From PALSA-270 sp963770245 (lineage in GTDB: Bacteria; Acidobacteriota; Terriglobia; Terriglobales; Acidobacteriaceae): a stretch of 64,000 bases of DNA. The stretch lies in assembly GCA_963770245.1 (NCBI GenBank), contig CAVYOX010000006.1, positions 73,247-137,246 of the forward strand, given 5' to 3'. Below are positions 62,448 to 64,000 of this stretch, in pieces. Positions within the stretch are counted from its first letter, which is position 1. Each line of letters begins with the position of its first letter. Under the pieces are notes generated by a model. The model saw only the letters and a list, made by a program, of their open reading frames with translations. It was not told where the DNA came from and ran no database searches. A program made the translations under genes and the position numbers.

Positions 62448-63314
62448 CGGAGTTCAATGAAGGAACTGTCCGTCCAGTTCTTTGGGTGCGGTGATACGGG
62501 CATGGGTCAAGAAACTCTAATTTCTCTCACCTGCCTCCTGAATATGCGAACGCGCGGTTTTGCATGGCGCCATTTCAATCTTGCGGCTACGCACATTAGA
62601 GCCAGCCAAACCTCGCGACTGGTTTTTCTTCCGAAACGAATTCTTGTTTTTTTCATACAACAAGACCTGGTCGCTGGAAAGTGCTATTTTACTGGGGATT
62701 TACGTGGTGGAGCTAGTCGGGCTCGCACTATTGGACGGTGTTGACCACACGTAAGTTATTGATTCTTAACGAGGCGAGAAGGGCGAAAAAGGCACCATTG
62801 TCGAATCTTGGGTACAATTTGGGTACAGTGATCTTGAAGTCTGATGGGGCAATTTGGGGCCAAAATTCCCTCAACAGGCTGCCGGGCTCGTTCTCGGCAC
62901 GTATCTGTTGAGGCAAGCGCCGCACTCCGCACGCGAGGACGCATTCCCGCATCTCCACCAATTCCAGAATCGTGCGTTACGGATTCAATGCGGATGAGTT
63001 TAATCGTCTCCGTGAAACGTTTTATGACAGGCTGATCAGCCTCTGCGGCGGCGAGCGTACACAGAACGAGAGTGAGCACGGCTAACTTGGTCGGTGCCGT
63101 TGAAAGTACGGACACCTCGAGTGTCTGCCGGGGGATTGCAGCCAAAGCGGCACAGCATCCGGGTCAGGAGAATACGCATCGCCCATAGTGTGGCACGCTT
63201 GCGATACGGTTTTCGCGCAAGGGTGGGAACAACGGCGGCCCAACCAGCGGAAGGAACCCAAGAACGAACAATCGAACAATCACATGGCCCGTACCGCTCA
63301 TCCGTGGCTTTGCC
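62448..63314. other. Gap without a supported gene
   Basis: About 870 bases. A minus-strand frame 62756-63145 (129 codons) begins MAAIPRQTLEVSVLSTAPTKLAVLTLVLCTLAAAEADQPVIKRF, like a signal peptide, but the rest is not recognisable and lacks a clear ribosome site. A plus frame at 62560-62754 has a hydrophobic end without a family. The heptamer GGGTACA occurs twice with an 11-base period at 62810-62827. Confidence 0.4.
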
Positions 63315-63710
63315 TTACTTGTGGCATTCGCTCTCGATCTGTCTCGTGAACTCCGGTACGTCGAACGGAAGGCTCTCATAAACTGTTCCTACTTGCATTT
63401 TCTTCATCGGAAAGGTGGCTGCAACCCGGAAAACCGCTTCTTCGAGCTGGCCATTGTGCAGCCAAGGTGAGAGTAGCCCTCGACGTTCGCACAACTGCAA
63501 CATGGCCGCACGATAATAAACCGTGCGAACGCTAGCGCCAGGGCTGCAGGCGCGCTCGAACATGCCGCTTCCAATGGCAACTGGTTGATCTGCGTTGCGC
63601 CTACTCACATCCCCAAGGAGTTTCCATGCCGCTCGAAGATCGGCAGAATCGACCGCCGCTACTGGGCCGTCCTCCAATCCACCACCGGGGTCCCAAAAAC
63701 TCGACTCCAT
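63315..63710 (-). CDS. Conserved hypothetical protein
   Basis: A 131-residue protein from ATG 63710, which has AAGGAG nine bases upstream and fixes the start; the frame continues to 63938 only as a shadow of the next gene. Seen: ADLRAAWKLLGDVSRRN, SVRTVYYRAAMLQLCERRGLLSPWLHNGQLEEAVFRVAATFPMKKMQVGTVYESLPFDVPEFTRQIESE. Mostly helical, soluble, no signal or membrane segment. I do not recognise the family. It follows the Cys-rich secreted protein at the right edge by 67 bases on the same strand. Confidence 0.68.
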   Translation of the reverse strand: MESSFWDPGGGLEDGPVAAVDSADLRAAWKLLGDVSRRNADQPVAIGSGMFERACSPGASVRTVYYRAAMLQLCERRGLLSPWLHNGQLEEAVFRVAATFPMKKMQVGTVYESLPFDVPEFTRQIESECHK

Positions 63711-63777
63711 ATGCCAAATCTCCTTCCCTCTCCGTAGGCGAACCTGCCATCGAGATAGTCGGCAGGGGCCCCCATGG

Positions 63778-64000
63778 TCATGGATGTTTGGTGCACGCCT
63801 GCGTGGGATAGTTGTCTGGCGCTGAGAGTCCATTTCCGGTGAAACCCGGAGTGCACGACCAGGCGATCCCGGAGCCCAAGCGTTCGCAGAGGGCATAGGT
63901 ATACCAGTAGGTCGGATATTCCGCTTCAAAGACTCCATTTACTCCAAGAGGGCTCCAGTCAGGCGGCGTTGTCGCCGGGGTGCACCAAGGTATTGTTTCG
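63778..64000 (-). CDS. C-terminal end of a cysteine-rich, probably secreted protein (runs off the window)
   Basis: An open minus-strand frame enters from the right edge and ends with TGA at 63778-63780. Its 73 residues include IPWCTPATTPPDWSPLG, VFEAEYPTYWYTYALCERLG and IAWSCTPGFTGNGLSAPDNY, ending QACTKHP. Four spaced cysteines and many aromatic and proline residues suggest a disulfide-bonded extracytoplasmic domain. The start lies outside the window. Family not recognised. Confidence 0.65.
   Translation of the reverse strand, partial: ETIPWCTPATTPPDWSPLGVNGVFEAEYPTYWYTYALCERLGSGIAWSCTPGFTGNGLSAPDNYPTQACTKHP

Noticed and set aside
62756..63145. A 129-codon minus-strand frame beginning with a hydrophobic segment
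   Set aside because: Only the signal-like start looks natural; the rest is arginine-rich and unlike a folded protein. Left as part of the gap description.
1..64000. tRNA, rRNA, CRISPR arrays, insertion sequences
   Set aside because: I looked for T-loop motifs, regular spacer-repeat patterns and transposase motifs and found none; a covariance-model scan would be needed to exclude small RNAs.

Overview
The window is GC-rich, densely coding DNA from a free-living Gram-negative, most likely a soil member of the Acidobacteriota (inference from gene content and protein style; no rRNA or taxon-specific marker is present). Diderm hallmarks are a TonB-dependent receptor, two RND pumps with an adaptor, a TatBC pair, periplasmic lipoproteins and a Tad-type pilus gene set. 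I saw no tRNA, rRNA, CRISPR array, transposase or integrase.

Layout. 1-5.3 kb: a minus-strand chain of a membrane glycosyltransferase (partial), a PfkB kinase and methylthioadenosine phosphorylase with 4-base overlaps, then a secreted zincin-like protein, a TPR protein and an isopropylmalate-dehydrogenase-type enzyme. 5.5-8.9 kb: a plus-strand housekeeping run (YgfZ, DUF1844, metallo-beta-lactamase fold hydrolase, RibF). 8.9-20 kb: EamA and CDF transporters, an SDR epimerase, UbiE/MenG, AroB, NadB, TerC, and a tatB-tatC-M28 peptidase operon. 19.8-26.2 kb: a CsgG-like lipoprotein-family protein, a C-terminal processing protease and a Tad pilus module (prepilin peptidase, two TadE, a frame-broken TadG). 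26-38.8 kb: an AMIN protein, a response regulator, an MdtABC-like tripartite efflux operon and a MacB-type ABC exporter with an esterase. 38.9-47.3 kb: a protocatechuate (beta-ketoadipate) operon pcaH-pcaG-pcaB-pcaL translationally coupled to a TonB-dependent receptor, with a thioesterase and a thiolase nearby. 47.4-50.5 kb: PilZ, HAD phosphatase, a yeast-type cytosine deaminase, and an ECF sigma/anti-sigma pair.

From about 50.5 kb to the right end coding density falls and broken genes appear (DUF2231, cupredoxin remnant, cupin). This arm also holds an S53 peptidase, an FMN-dependent hydroxyacid dehydrogenase, a proline-rich TonB-like protein, two universal stress proteins and a VKOR-family membrane protein.

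The most interesting signal is regulatory. Four sites with the CRP/FNR-type core GTGA-N6-TCAC lie upstream of four neighbouring genes (secreted protein 57621, Usp 58717, VKOR 60449, Usp 61092). Three of them sit in an identically spaced 27-bp composite of alternating half-sites, and two are within a 36-bp near-identical repeat. This looks like a small local stress regulon. Other points: a perfect 10-bp inverted repeat upstream of the ECF sigma gene that could be a divergent autoregulated promoter, a VKOR homologue lacking both loop cysteines, and a TonB receptor built into a pca operon.
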